Part shown: piece after piece, positions 43,712 through 53,021 of the stretch
Layout of the letters: every line of letters starts with the position of its first letter
How positions within the stretch are numbered: the stretch's first letter is position 1
From: Caldifarciminota bacterium
GTDB taxonomy: Bacteria; Hydrothermota; Tepidihabitantia; Tepidihabitantales; Tepidihabitantaceae
Reading direction: 5' to 3'
Assembly: GCA_026418295.1 (NCBI GenBank)
Contig: JAOABP010000001.1
Location: 434,001 to 498,000 of the forward strand
Length of the DNA stretch: 64,000 nucleotides
Program-made: the position numbers and the translations under genes
Notes under the pieces: model-generated
Databases searched by the model: none
What the model saw: the letters and a program-made list of their open reading frames with translations, nothing else
Told to the model about the DNA's origin: nothing

Positions 43712-44185
43712 GTGCGCAAACTGCGGGTGTCAGAGCGGGACCTGCTCTTTGCCCTCACCAATCAGATGCAGGAGACCGCCCATTATCTGGATCTGGAAAC
43801 CGGCGAGGTAATTCCGGTCTTCAGCTTCAACCGGGACGAAATTCTGAAGCTGATCCGTCAGCAGCCGGACCGCTATCTCCGGCTGGCACCGCAGTCCCGC
43901 CGGGAAAGCCAGGAGATGCTCAAGGGATTCATCCGGACCATCTCCCGCCAAAGCCTGAAGACACAGCTCCTTTCCGCCCTGCAGGAGAAAAGGGTCTTTG
44001 CCCGGTTCCGGCAGGTGCTTGCCCAGTTTCCGAAAGAACTCAAACGCTGGCACAGCTACCGGATGATGGTGCTGTCCGAGCCGCTGCGCCGGAAGCTCCG
44101 GGAAAGGGGCGTGGAACTGGTCCTGATCCCGGATCGGGATGAAAAGCATGACTACCAGGAACTGGATGACCCGACCGGTGAATAA
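43712..44185 (+). CDS. UPF0158 family protein
   Basis: 157 residues with the family pattern: HYLDLETGEVIPV, RYLRLAPQSRRESQEMLKGFI and ALQEKRVFARFRQVLAQFPKELKRWHSYR. Members are widespread and uncharacterised. GTG start without leader. Ends 3 bp before the convergent exported gene. No functional inference is possible. Confidence 0.85.
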   Translation: MRKLRVSERDLLFALTNQMQETAHYLDLETGEVIPVFSFNRDEILKLIRQQPDRYLRLAPQSRRESQEMLKGFIRTISRQSLKTQLLSALQEKRVFARFRQVLAQFPKELKRWHSYRMMVLSEPLRRKLRERGVELVLIPDRDEKHDYQELDDPTGE

Positions 44186-44188
44186 ATC

Positions 44189-45235
44189 TTACCGCCAGAA
44201 AAATGGCGGCTCAGAATAGAGATAAAACCTGTCCTGACGGAGATTGAGCCAGCCCGGCCCATAATGGCACCACAGTCCGGCGATCTTCGGCGGCTCCAGC
44301 CCCGGTTTCAGCACCCGCCATTCCCCGTCCTGAAGTGCGGCAAAGCTCATGCTCGAACCGCTTCCGGGCACAAAATAGCCGTATGCCACCAGCGTATCAC
44401 CGACATTGAACAGGCTCATCCTGCCGGCGGGAAGCACCTGCTCCTTTGAAAACCATTCCGCCCACGGAAACGGATTGCCGGTCAGGACAAAAGAGTCACC
44501 GGCTGCTGAATACAGCGCATAATAACGACTGGGACGCAGTGTTGGAAACTCCTCCATAATCAGCACCGGTTCTCCAGGATAATCCTCCAGCCGGGCAGAG
44601 CCAAGCAGAGAAAAACCGGTCCCGGGCGGTGAATCGGACAGGGCCTGTGTCTCACCCGCTAGAACAAACCGGCTGTCCTGCAGATGCCAGACCCGCACCC
44701 GCCACCGCCTGCCGACCGAATCTGTCTGTCCCTCCAGCGTCACCAGCTCCACCAGCCCGTCCAGCTCAATATTTGCCCCGGCCGCTTCAACCACCAGCCC
44801 GAAATCGCCCGCGACCGAATCGGCAATCACCCCGTCGGGTCCGAAATTCACCACCAGCACTCTGTTCCCCTCAGTCAGCACCAGCTCATTCAGACTGTCG
44901 CCGTCAAAATCGCCCCATGCCCAGAAATCGGGGAAAATGCCCGCATCAACCGCCTCCCTGCCCACCAGCATTCCGGAACGCCAGCAGACATCCCACCGCT
45001 GTCCACTCATTTTCAGCAGTGCCAGCCGGTAGAGCGGCACCCGGATTCCGGCAGAACGATCCGGTTCCGGACAGAGCGTAACCGCTCCTGCCTGCTCTCT
45101 GACCAGAAGCTGCGGCTGGGTATCAGGCAGAAACCTGCCGGCAGTGACCTCCACCGCCGAATCAACCGGACATCTGCCCAGCTCCTGAACAGCGCTGATC
45201 AGCACCAGGAGCAACGGAAAAGCAACACCGCTCAC
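44189..45235 (-). CDS. Exported VCBS/FG-GAP-like protein
   Basis: 348 residues if it starts at the third of three successive GTG codons (45235), which is 6 nt after the TATGCT -10; the first GTG is at 45241. Signal-like MSGVAFPLLLVLISAVQELG. It contains a calcium-loop-like WAWGDFDGDSLNELVLTEG (DxDGDS) and further ELDGLVELVTLEG, the pattern of FG-GAP/VCBS repeats found in surface proteins. No C-terminal tail. Unknown role. Confidence 0.65.
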   Translation of the reverse strand: MSGVAFPLLLVLISAVQELGRCPVDSAVEVTAGRFLPDTQPQLLVREQAGAVTLCPEPDRSAGIRVPLYRLALLKMSGQRWDVCWRSGMLVGREAVDAGIFPDFWAWGDFDGDSLNELVLTEGNRVLVVNFGPDGVIADSVAGDFGLVVEAAGANIELDGLVELVTLEGQTDSVGRRWRVRVWHLQDSRFVLAGETQALSDSPPGTGFSLLGSARLEDYPGEPVLIMEEFPTLRPSRYYALYSAAGDSFVLTGNPFPWAEWFSKEQVLPAGRMSLFNVGDTLVAYGYFVPGSGSSMSFAALQDGEWRVLKPGLEPPKIAGLWCHYGPGWLNLRQDRFYLYSEPPFFWR

Positions 45236-45241
45236 CACCAC

Positions 45242-45269
45242 AGCATAAACCGTCCTGCCCGCCTGTCAA
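45242..45269 (-). promoter_or_regulatory. Promoter of VCBS-like gene
   Basis: On the minus strand: TTGACA (45264-45269), 16-bp spacer, TATGCT (45242-45247). The three in-frame GTGs begin immediately after; the third is 6 nt downstream. Confidence 0.6.
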
Positions 45270-45283
45270 ACCTGAAAACAGAA

Positions 45284-45311
45284 TTGACATTACTGTTAAG
45301 CAGGCTATTTT
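45284..45311 (+). promoter_or_regulatory. Promoter of tRNA-Ser
   Basis: TTGACA (45284-45289), 16-bp spacer, TATTTT (45306-45311), with the tRNA beginning 14 nt downstream. Confidence 0.6.
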
Positions 45312-45325
45312 ATTAACTGCGCACC

Positions 45326-45413
<88 letters not shown>

Positions 45414-45443
45414 TTGAAAGACCATCAGATCTTCCTTGCTCTG

Positions 45444-45680
45444 ATGGAAATTATGCGTACAAATAAGGGCATTGAAATTCCTGACGAACTGGCAACGCTA
45501 TTGATTAAAAACCCTCAGGCACTTGCCGCACTGGAAGCCCTGCCACCTTCCCATCAGCGGGAATGGGTAAAATATATCACCGAAGTGAAGAAGCCCGAAA
45601 CCCGGACGCGCCGGGCAGAAAAAGCAATCAGAATACTTCTTAAAAACGCCCGCAGTGAACAGACCCGGCACCGGAGCTGA
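45444..45680 (+). CDS. YdeI/OmpD-associated domain protein
   Basis: 78 residues from ATG 45444 (45453 is another option). Residues 18-65 match the YdeI/OmpD-associated pattern: [37 protein letters not shown]. The family is poorly understood and often linked to stress. The reading frame extends back into the tRNA, which is not coding. It probably shares the tRNA transcript. Confidence 0.75.
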   Translation: MEIMRTNKGIEIPDELATLLIKNPQALAALEALPPSHQREWVKYITEVKKPETRTRRAEKAIRILLKNARSEQTRHRS

Positions 45681-45722
45681 AACCGTCCGCACCTGCCCAA
45701 GCCCGAGACCGGTCTAACAGTT

Positions 45723-48167
45723 ATGGACCACGAGCCGAATCAGCATATTGATCCGGTCTGCGGGATGACGGTGAGGGAAGGTGAGGAGGCGGGAAAATGG
45801 GATTATCAGGGCAGGACCTACTATTTCTGCTCCACCGCCTGTCTGAAGAGGTTTCAGGCTGACCCGCAAAGGTTCATTAATAACCCGGCGGTAGAACCGC
45901 ACACCGCTTCCGCCCCGGAACTGCCCAAACCTGAGATCGTAAACACCAAAACCACGGTACTGGGCATCAGCGGGATGTCCTGCGCCGGCTGTGCGGTGAC
46001 GATTGAGAAGGCGCTCAACCGCCTGCCCGGAGTGAAAATTGCGCAGGTGAACTTTGCCGCTGAGGAGGCGGTAATCGAGTATGACCCGGAAATCACCCCG
46101 CCGGAGGAGCTGAAAAGGGCGGTTGTCCGTGCCGGGTATGATGTCCGGGAACGGACTGAAGACGAATCGGCGGTAATTGCAGGTGAACTCCGGCGGGCAA
46201 AAACCCGGATGCTCGTCGCCTGGCTCATGGTTCTGCCCGCAATGGTGCTGATGGTGCTCCATCTTGCCCATCTGCTTCATCTGCCAATGAAACTGATGAC
46301 CGCAGTTGAATTTCTGCTGGGCGCAGGGGTGCTCTTTATCCCGGGCTGGCAGGTGCTCAAGACCGCATTCGGCTCGCTCCGCAACCGCTCAGCGACCATG
46401 GATGTCCTGATTGCACTCGGCACCATTGCCGCGCTGGCCTCTTCTGTCTTTGTCCTTGCCGGCATGGAAGTGGAAAATCTGGGCAGGGTTGCGGGTATGC
46501 TCGTGGCAATCTATCTTACCGGCAGGTATCTTGAGGCACGGGCAAAGGGCAGGGCGGCGGATGCCATCCGGCAGCTGCTTTCCCTTGGTGCCCGGACCGC
46601 AAGGATTCTGGTAGACGGCAGAGAGACTGAAGTGCCGGTCAGCCGGCTCAAGCCCGGCGACATCATGCTCATCCGGCCCGGAGAAAAGATTCCGACCGAC
46701 GGCATCATCCTTGAAGGCACCACCGAGATTGACGAGTCCATGGCAACCGGTGAGCCACTGCCGGTAGTGAAAAACCCCGGTGATGAGGTGATCGGCGCAA
46801 CGCTCAACACCACCGGCTTTATCAAGGTTGCGGTCCGCCGGGTCGGACAGGACACATTTCTGGCACAGGTAATCCGGCTCGTGGAACAGGCACAGCTGAA
46901 AAAAATTCCGGTGCAGGCGCTCGCCGACCGCATCACCGCCCGGTTTGTGCCCGCGATTCTGCTCCTTGCCCTGGTCACCGGTCTGGTCTGGTTTACCTTT
47001 GCACCCGCATTCCGACCGCTTCTGCTTTGGGCGCACACCCTGCTCCCCTGGGTCAATCCGGAACTTTCCCGGTTCTCCCTTGCTCTCTTTGCCGGGGTTG
47101 CGGTGCTGGTCATCGCCTGTCCCTGTGCCCTGGGCCTGGCAACACCAACCGCGCTCGTGGTCGCCACCGGCATGGCAGCGCGGCGGGGAATCATCTTCCG
47201 CTCCGGAGCGGCGCTCCAGCGTCTCAAGGATGTCCGGGCGCTCTGTCTGGACAAGACCGGCACGCTGACCCTGGGGAAACCGCAGGTTCAGGAAATCATC
47301 CCCCTGCCCGGAGTTGAGCCGGCAGAGGTGCTGAAAACTGCTGCAGCACTGGAACAGGGCTCCGAGCACCCGCTTGCCCGCGCCATTCTCCAGCAGGCAA
47401 ATGAGCAGAACCTCAAACTCCCGCCCGCGGAAAACATCACCGCCCTGCCCGGACTGGGAATCACCGGCACAGTTGAGGGCAGACCCGCATGGGCGGGCAG
47501 GCTTGCACTGCTCAGACAGCACGGAATTGACACTGCCGGACTGGAGGCGCTTGCCCGAAGCTATGAAGGAAAACCGGGCACCACACTGTTTGTTGCCCTC
47601 GATTACAGACCGCTCGGCATGCTCACCCTTGCTGATGAGCTCAAACCCGAAGCACGGGCAATGATTGCCGGACTGAAGGAGCTGGACATTGTGCCGGTGA
47701 TGCTTACCGGTGACAGCCGGCAGACCGCCGAAGCGATTGCCCGCCAGGCGGGTATTGAGCAGATTTACGCCGAACTCCTGCCTCAGGACAAGCTGGAACT
47801 GCTGGGCAGGCTGAAGGAAAAATACCGCACCATCGCCATGCTCGGTGACGGCATCAACGATGCTCCGGCACTCAAGGCGGCCGATGTCGGCATTGCGATC
47901 GGCACCGGCACCGAGATTGCCATTGCTGCCAGCGATGTCACGCTCGTCCGGCCCGACCTCAATGCGGTTCTGGCAGCGGTCCGGCTTTCCCGCGCCACCT
48001 TCAGAAAGATACGGCAGAACCTGTTCTGGGCGCTATTTTATAACCTGCTCGCGGTTCCGCTGGCGATGCTCGGACTCCTGCACCCGGTGATTGCCGAAAC
48101 AGCGATGGCACTCTCCTCAGTCAATGTGGTCGCCAACTCCCTGCGTCTGCGCCGGACCCCTCTATAA
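45723..48167 (+). CDS. copA: Copper-translocating P1B-type ATPase with N-terminal YHS and HMA domains
   Basis: 814 residues. The N-terminal YHS domain ([13 protein letters not shown] ... [12 protein letters not shown], about 9-45) is followed by an HMA domain with [15 protein letters not shown] (about 84-98). Eight membrane segments and the catalytic parts follow: CPC in [13 protein letters not shown] (about 465), DKTGTLT phosphorylation site (about 509), HP in GSEHPLA, and [10 protein letters not shown]. The last two helices carry [13 protein letters not shown] and MALSSVNVV, the YN and MxxSS signature of Cu(I) pumps. It exports Cu+ from the cytoplasm using ATP. A second metal exporter (CDF) lies 2 kb downstream. 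The start follows a YdeI-like gene; no metal-regulator gene is visible. Confidence 0.93.
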   Translation: MDHEPNQHIDPVCGMTVREGEEAGKWDYQGRTYYFCSTACLKRFQADPQRFINNPAVEPHTASAPELPKPEIVNTKTTVLGISGMSCAGCAVTIEKALNRLPGVKIAQVNFAAEEAVIEYDPEITPPEELKRAVVRAGYDVRERTEDESAVIAGELRRAKTRMLVAWLMVLPAMVLMVLHLAHLLHLPMKLMTAVEFLLGAGVLFIPGWQVLKTAFGSLRNRSATMDVLIALGTIAALASSVFVLAGMEVENLGRVAGMLVAIYLTGRYLEARAKGRAADAIRQLLSLGARTARILVDGRETEVPVSRLKPGDIMLIRPGEKIPTDGIILEGTTEIDESMATGEPLPVVKNPGDEVIGATLNTTGFIKVAVRRVGQDTFLAQVIRLVEQAQLKKIPVQALADRITARFVPAILLLALVTGLVWFTFAPAFRPLLLWAHTLLPWVNPELSRFSLALFAGVAVLVIACPCALGLATPTALVVATGMAARRGIIFRSGAALQRLKDVRALCLDKTGTLTLGKPQVQEIIPLPGVEPAEVLKTAAALEQGSEHPLARAILQQANEQNLKLPPAENITALPGLGITGTVEGRPAWAGRLALLRQHGIDTAGLEALARSYEGKPGTTLFVALDYRPLGMLTLADELKPEARAMIAGLKELDIVPVMLTGDSRQTAEAIARQAGIEQIYAELLPQDKLELLGRLKEKYRTIAMLGDGINDAPALKAADVGIAIGTGTEIAIAASDVTLVRPDLNAVLAAVRLSRATFRKIRQNLFWALFYNLLAVPLAMLGLLHPVIAETAMALSSVNVVANSLRLRRTPL

Positions 48168-48475
48168 CAGTTAGATCCAGAAGCTGACACAGATTTAACA
48201 CCACCAGCCAGCCCGGATTTTGACCTGTTCATGGAAGTTAAATTTTATCAATATCTTGCCAGCCTGTTCCCAATATCAGCCTCAATTAAAACACGCCTCC
48301 CGGGCAGTTCCCCTATCCGTCTTCCTTTCCTTGTGCTCTGTCCGGACCTGAACCAATGCCGGCTTTCAGCCCCGGCTCAAATCCGCCGGAAACCCGAACT
48401 CCCCAGACGGGCAGAATTCGCCTTTAACTTTAATATGACCAGCCGCGCTGCTGCCTGATCTCCACTGCTGTCCGC
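48168..48475. other. Intergenic stretch without a supportable gene
   Basis: Between copA and the promoter of the next secreted protein. A 75-codon opening on the plus strand (48231-48458) lacks a Shine-Dalgarno, a promoter at the proper distance, and recognisable features. I see nothing else. Confidence 0.5.
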
Positions 48476-48503
48476 TTGACAAAACCGGATTTAACGCTAT
48501 AAT
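48476..48503 (+). promoter_or_regulatory. Consensus promoter of secreted protein
   Basis: TTGACA (48476-48481), 16-bp spacer, TATAAT (48498-48503): both hexamers perfect. A leader with GGGAGG follows. Confidence 0.75.
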
Positions 48504-48533
48504 TGGTGTGAAACTTCAAACCGGGAGGCAGGT

Positions 48534-49991
48534 ATGTCCCGCAATTTTTTTAAAACCCTGATTTTAATCCTTTGTATCAGTCTGCCCGCCCAGGCAGATG
48601 TCCTGATTCACTCCGGACCGGCTGACTTTATTCTCGGTGGCGATGTCAAAACCGATGAGCAGGATACGGTTGTTGTCGCCGGTGCCATCACTGCCCGTCC
48701 CAATGAGGAGTATCTATATTATTCCAGTAACAATGGTATCATCTGGGAAGAGCTGCTTTACGGCATGACCTCTGATACCATGCTCACTAGAATTTTCCCG
48801 TTCATTGGTGACGGCGACAGCGCTGCCTTTTACTGGCTGTTTGACTGTGAGGAGGATTTTCCGAACACATTAGGGCTTAATATGGAAAGATTATACGGCT
48901 CATCCGGCACATTCATTAACTTCGGTCCTGATGAACTGCCCTGCCATGACTTTGCCGGCTGCACCGACCATTCGGGCGCCCAGCATTACATCTACATTGC
49001 GGTTTCAGACACCACACCCGGGTCAACCCGTCCCAGGCTGTTTTTCCAGCGCAGCACCGATTATGGACAGGACTGGTTTCCGCCGATTGACTCCTTTTAC
49101 CAGCCGGCGCGCAACCTTTACCTTGCGGGTGGCACAGGCAGGTATGTCTATTTTGCCGGTGTTGCCGGACCGAACCGTGACACCCTGCTGGTGTGGATCA
49201 ACCGCAACCGGCTTGAACCCGGAAACTGGACCTTTCACCGGTTCACCTTTGACGGCGACCGGATTGAGAATCCGGCAATTGCCCCCGGTTTCAATGCTGC
49301 GGACTCGCTTGCCACGGTCTGGTGTGCCTTTGCCCGGAACCGGAACAACTCCGGCAACTGGGACATTGACTACATCTACTCCACGAATGGCGGTCACAGC
49401 TGGAGCGGGGTCCGGACCCTTGCCGGCAATCCGGAGGCAGAGGAGCGGTTCTTTGACCTTCAGCCGCGGAGGTACGGCACAGCCGGGGAAGTAACCGTCG
49501 CCTATCTTAAAAGCTCCAGCGCGGGTAATCAGATTTTTATCTCAAGGGCATTTGCTGCCGAGCCGGAGAACTGGTCCACACCGCTCCGGATCAATGAGTA
49601 TGAGGCGGCAGCCGGCTGGGGTGTCCGACCCAAAGTGTGCTATCTGCCCGGTCAGCCTGATATGATGGCAGGCGTGGTATATGTAAAGGAAGACTCGTCC
49701 GGCTGTTACTGGTCAAGCCTTTATCCTGGGATTACCGAGTTTCCCCCTGCCCCAGCATCCCGGACCGCAAAATACCGGATTGTCCCCCGGTGCGGAACCG
49801 GACCTTTCCGCATCAGCGGTGCCGGTGAGCTGGACCAGATCCGGGTCACCGATGCCTCAGGCCGGGTCGTGGCTAATGGCAGAAACGGATTCTGGGACGG
49901 AAAGAGAATTGACGGTTCACCCCTGCCTGCCGGAGTCTATCTTGTGCAGGTAAACGGAGAGCCCGCCGGCACGGTTATCATCACCCGGTAG
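48534..49991 (+). CDS. Secreted Asp-box protein with sorting tail
   Basis: 485 residues. The signal is MSRNFFKTLILILCISLPAQA. Asp-box-like motifs YYSSNNGIIWEE, RSTDYGQDWF and YSTNGGHSW indicate a sialidase-type propeller; the closing region DQIRVTDASGRVVANGRNG ... LPAGVYLVQVNGE is the C-terminal tail. GGGAGG lies 7-8 nt before the ATG. Transcribed alone; convergent with the CDF transporter. Confidence 0.82.
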   Translation: MSRNFFKTLILILCISLPAQADVLIHSGPADFILGGDVKTDEQDTVVVAGAITARPNEEYLYYSSNNGIIWEELLYGMTSDTMLTRIFPFIGDGDSAAFYWLFDCEEDFPNTLGLNMERLYGSSGTFINFGPDELPCHDFAGCTDHSGAQHYIYIAVSDTTPGSTRPRLFFQRSTDYGQDWFPPIDSFYQPARNLYLAGGTGRYVYFAGVAGPNRDTLLVWINRNRLEPGNWTFHRFTFDGDRIENPAIAPGFNAADSLATVWCAFARNRNNSGNWDIDYIYSTNGGHSWSGVRTLAGNPEAEERFFDLQPRRYGTAGEVTVAYLKSSSAGNQIFISRAFAAEPENWSTPLRINEYEAAAGWGVRPKVCYLPGQPDMMAGVVYVKEDSSGCYWSSLYPGITEFPPAPASRTAKYRIVPRCGTGPFRISGAGELDQIRVTDASGRVVANGRNGFWDGKRIDGSPLPAGVYLVQVNGEPAGTVIITR

Positions 49992-50000
49992 CAGGGAAGG

Positions 50001-50894
50001 TCAGTTCAGGCAGACACCGGCACCCGATTTACAGGCATCGCATTCCAGCTCAAGGGTGATGTGCTGAATATTGAAGCGGTCTCGGAGTGCACAGTCCAGC
50101 TGTGCCAGCAGAGGCTGAAAACTGCTCACCGTTCCGTCCGCCACCACCAGATGCGCCATCAGTGCCCGTTCCCCCTCGCCGAGCGTCCAGATGTGCAGGT
50201 CGTGGAGGTCCCGGATCGCCGGAGAAAACGAGGTGATGAAGCGGCGCACCTCCTCGTAATTCAGATCCCGGGGCGTGGAGTCAATCAGAATGCTGGTCGC
50301 CTCCCGGAAGACCCGCCAGGTGCCGTAAAGGACCATAATTCCGACCGCAATTGAAAGCACCGGATCAATTACTGTCCAGCCGGTCAGACGGATGACGATC
50401 CCGCCCAGAAGTACCGCAACAAAGCCGAGCAGATCGTCCAGCAGATGCCACATTGCCGCCCGGATGTTGAGTGAGTGCCGTTCCTGCCTCAGTATCAGTA
50501 CCGCGGCACCGTTGACCCCGATCCCCACCAGTGCTGCGAGAATCAGAACCGGACTCTTAACCGGTTCCGGAGTCACAATCCGCCCGATCGCCGCCCGCAC
50601 GACCAGCACGGTGAAGACCGCCAGGGCGAGCGCATTGACAAAGGCAACAAGAATCCGCACCTTGCGATATCCGAAGGTCCGGCGCCGGTTCGGGGGCAGG
50701 AGGGAAAGCCGGAGGCCCAGCCAGGAAAGCACCAGCGCCACCGCATCACCGGCATCATGGAGCGCACCGGCTACGAGCACGAGCGAATTGGCAAACAGCC
50801 CGGCAAACAGTTCCAGCAGGGCAAACCCGAGGTTGAGCAGAATCGAAAGCAGCAGACTGCGCCCCTGACGCCGGGAATGTTCATGAACTGCCAT
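50001..50894 (-). CDS. Cation diffusion facilitator (CzcD/ZitB-like) metal exporter
   Basis: 297 residues with six membrane segments. Metal site residues are H and D in VAGALHDAGDAVAL (helix 2) and in MWHLLDDLLGFVAV (helix 5), an H-D/H-D arrangement as in Zn2+ (or Fe2+) exporters. The C-terminal regulatory domain (LHDLHIWTLGEGERALMAHLVV) ends with CDACKSGAGVC, a possible extra metal-binding patch. It expels divalent metal by proton antiport. The -10 TAACAT is 7 nt from the ATG, so the transcript is probably leaderless. Confidence 0.92.
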   Translation of the reverse strand: MAVHEHSRRQGRSLLLSILLNLGFALLELFAGLFANSLVLVAGALHDAGDAVALVLSWLGLRLSLLPPNRRRTFGYRKVRILVAFVNALALAVFTVLVVRAAIGRIVTPEPVKSPVLILAALVGIGVNGAAVLILRQERHSLNIRAAMWHLLDDLLGFVAVLLGGIVIRLTGWTVIDPVLSIAVGIMVLYGTWRVFREATSILIDSTPRDLNYEEVRRFITSFSPAIRDLHDLHIWTLGEGERALMAHLVVADGTVSSFQPLLAQLDCALRDRFNIQHITLELECDACKSGAGVCLN

Positions 50895-50901
50895 CAGCTG
50901 A

Positions 50902-50929
50902 ATGTTAAAAAAACCGGGCGAAAACGCAA
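50902..50929 (-). promoter_or_regulatory. Promoter of CDF transporter gene
   Basis: On the minus strand: TTGCGT (50924-50929), 16-bp spacer, TAACAT (50902-50907), 7 nt to the ATG. Confidence 0.5.
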
Positions 50930-50975
50930 GATTGATTGTTAACGATTGAGGGGAATCCGGATGTTCCCGGAAAAG

Positions 50976-51803
50976 TTACAGCCCGCGAATTTTGTTTCTG
51001 AAGATTATCGCCTCTGCCTCATCAACCGCAATCCGGTTGACAAAATGGTTGATCTGGGGCGTGCGCAGCAGATAGTTGCCGTTGACCACCAGAAGACCTT
51101 TTTTTGCCCAATCATGGATGATAAAGGTGTTATTCTTGATCTCCAGATAGGTGCGAAAGTCATTGGTCGGCTTCATCGTATCCGGACTGAGCACAAAGGC
51201 AACCAGCATGAACGGGTCGGAACGCAGGCCGATCTTGAGTGCGGGGGGGCTGCCGTTAACCGCCGGCAGTGCCTCAAGCTCGGTGATGTTATCACCGCGG
51301 ATCGCCCGCTCCAGATTCATCTCCGGAGTGAACCCCAGCCGCACTGCAATCACCCCCATGCCGACATTCTGCAGCTCAACCCCGTTCTCGCCGGCTTTGA
51401 GTGAACGGACCATCCGGATCCTGAATGTCGCCACCGTCTGATTGAGCAAAAGCTCCCGGAAGATGATCCAGGTCATAATCGCTGCCAGGCCGTTGCGCCG
51501 GTACTGGGGATGCACCTGTGCATCCCAGAGGATAATTCCCTTGCCCGGCGGATTGCGCTCAATTGAAACCGTGCCGATCAGCCGGCCCTGATCCTGAAGA
51601 CTGCACGCAGCATTATTGGCCATCAGCTCGGTCCGGACACCGAGGATTTTGCCCGCGAGCCCGCCCTCAAGCACGCGGATCGTGTCGTGGTCAAGCCACT
51701 CAAAACCGGGACCGATCTTGACCGGGTCCCAGATGAATCCGGCAGCTGGTCCGGTTTTCGGTCGGACCAGAACGCCGCTTTCCAGTTCGGCTCTCATTGC
51801 CAT
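50976..51803 (-). CDS. GNAT-like acetyltransferase-fold protein
   Basis: 275 residues without signal. The region ILWDAQVHPQYRRNGLAAIMTWIIFRELL (about residues 90-118) resembles the acetyl-CoA-binding turn R/Q-x-x-G-x-A of GNAT enzymes, and residues 120-165 continue the fold. The rest (NITELEALPAVNGS ... ALKIGLRSDPFMLVAF) is not recognised. AGGAGGAGG precedes the ATG at 51803. It is transcribed from about 52010, giving a leader of around 200 nt. Function unknown. Confidence 0.6.
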   Translation of the reverse strand: MAMRAELESGVLVRPKTGPAAGFIWDPVKIGPGFEWLDHDTIRVLEGGLAGKILGVRTELMANNAACSLQDQGRLIGTVSIERNPPGKGIILWDAQVHPQYRRNGLAAIMTWIIFRELLLNQTVATFRIRMVRSLKAGENGVELQNVGMGVIAVRLGFTPEMNLERAIRGDNITELEALPAVNGSPPALKIGLRSDPFMLVAFVLSPDTMKPTNDFRTYLEIKNNTFIIHDWAKKGLLVVNGNYLLRTPQINHFVNRIAVDEAEAIIFRNKIRGL

Positions 51804-51862
51804 TCTGACCTCCTCCTGCTCATCCGGCAGTTTCTGCCATCATTTAATTATCAAATTACCGC

Positions 51863-51881
51863 TGTTCCTGCGGCAGGAAAC
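51863..51881. repeat. Imperfect hairpin in the GNAT leader
   Basis: TGTTCCTG/CAGGAAACA arms around CGG with one bulged A. In the leader of the GNAT-like gene, 60-80 nt upstream of its ATG. The rest of 51804-52089 has no gene that I support apart from a 15-codon opening at 51958-52005. Confidence 0.35.
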
Positions 51882-52009
51882 AGACCGCTTTATTTTCTGA
51901 TGCGTCGCAGCCTCTGACTGTCGAGCCCCTGCTATCCGGGTATTCTGAAACTAAAACCTAAAAGAAGCTCTGCAACCGAACCCCAAAGCCGCAGTCAATG
52001 CTCATTTAT

Positions 52010-52037
52010 ATGATACAATTTTGAAAATCGGTGTCAA
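52010..52037 (-). promoter_or_regulatory. Promoter upstream of the GNAT-like gene
   Basis: On the minus strand: TTGACA (52032-52037), 16-bp spacer, TATCAT (52010-52015). An ATG 4 nt later opens a 15-codon ORF (52005-51958); the GNAT start is 200 nt further on. Confidence 0.5.
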
Positions 52038-52089
52038 GTTTTTTCTTCGATAATTGGGCAACACAGTTTTTATTAATTCGGACGGTCAT

Positions 52090-52119
52090 TTGACAGCATA
52101 CCGGTTGTGCTGGTAAACT
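52090..52119 (+). promoter_or_regulatory. Promoter of DUF58 gene, leaderless type
   Basis: TTGACA (52090-52095), 18-bp spacer, TAAACT (52114-52119), then 5 nt to the ATG at 52125. Confidence 0.6.
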
Positions 52120-52124
52120 GTTAT

Positions 52125-53021
52125 ATGAGATCTTCAGGAATACCTCTGCTCAGACCGGAACTGATCGCCCGGCTCAAAGGCATTGATTTCAAGGCACGGC
52201 TTGTTGTTGAGGGCTTCCTCAGCGGTCTGCACCGCTCTCCGTACAAGGGTTTCTCAGTAGAATTTGCCGAGTATCGTCAATATATGCCCGGCGATGAACT
52301 CAAACGGATCGACTGGCGGGTCTACGGCCGGACCGGACGGTTCTTTGTCCGCGAGTATGAGGAGGAAACCAACCTCCGTGCCTATCTCGTGCTGGATGCC
52401 TCCGCCTCAATGGACTATCCGGCGGCAGGTTACACCAAGCTGGATTACGGCCGGTGGCTGGCTGCCAGCCTTGCCCTGCTCCTTAACCGGCAGAAGGACT
52501 CGACCGGGCTGGTCACATTTTCCGCAAAAATTGACCGCTACATTCCACCCCGTGCCACCGGTGCCCATCTGCGGGTACTCTTCCGGGAGCTGGAAAACCT
52601 GAAACCTGGGGGGGAGACCGACATCAGCACAACCCTCCATGAGCTTGCCGAACGCATCCGGCGCCGGGGACTGGTGATCCTCATCTCCGACCTCTGGGAC
52701 GATGCGACCGCCGTAGTTGCCGCTCTGCGCCACTTCCGTGCCCGCAAACATGAACTGCTCGTATTCCATCTGTTCCATCCCGATGAGGCAACTCTGGGCT
52801 TCACCAATCCGGTTCTTCTGCGCGACCTCGAAACCGGACAGGAAATCACCGTTGATCCCCGGCAGATTCAGTACCAGTATCAGAACCGGTTCAACCGCCG
52901 GTGTGAATACTTCCGGCGCGCCTGTGCCGAAGCCCGGGTCGATTATCAGTCACTGAGCACTGCTACACCATTTGAAGAAGCGCTCTTCACTTACCTGGAA
53001 CGCCGGCGCCGTCTCCACTGA
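52125..53021 (+). CDS. DUF58 domain protein (VWA-like)
   Basis: 298 residues. The hallmark EYRQYMPGDELKRIDWRVYGR is present (about 48-68), followed by a MIDAS-like AYLVLDASASMDYP. It belongs to the set of proteins usually next to MoxR ATPases and Bat proteins, thought to act in folding, metal loading or stress. The start at 52125 is fixed by the promoter; the frame opens at 52107, but this GTG lies within the promoter spacer. Its stop overlaps the next gene's start (TGATG). Confidence 0.88.
   Translation: MRSSGIPLLRPELIARLKGIDFKARLVVEGFLSGLHRSPYKGFSVEFAEYRQYMPGDELKRIDWRVYGRTGRFFVREYEEETNLRAYLVLDASASMDYPAAGYTKLDYGRWLAASLALLLNRQKDSTGLVTFSAKIDRYIPPRATGAHLRVLFRELENLKPGGETDISTTLHELAERIRRRGLVILISDLWDDATAVVAALRHFRARKHELLVFHLFHPDEATLGFTNPVLLRDLETGQEITVDPRQIQYQYQNRFNRRCEYFRRACAEARVDYQSLSTATPFEEALFTYLERRRRLH

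Noticed and set aside
46389..47522. Minus-strand ORF of 377 codons opposite copA
   Set aside because: Antisense shadow of the conserved ATPase core; composition is rich in Gly, Arg and Gln without motifs.
48231..48458. Plus-strand ORF of 75 codons between copA and the next secreted protein
   Set aside because: No Shine-Dalgarno, promoter at the wrong distance, no recognisable features.
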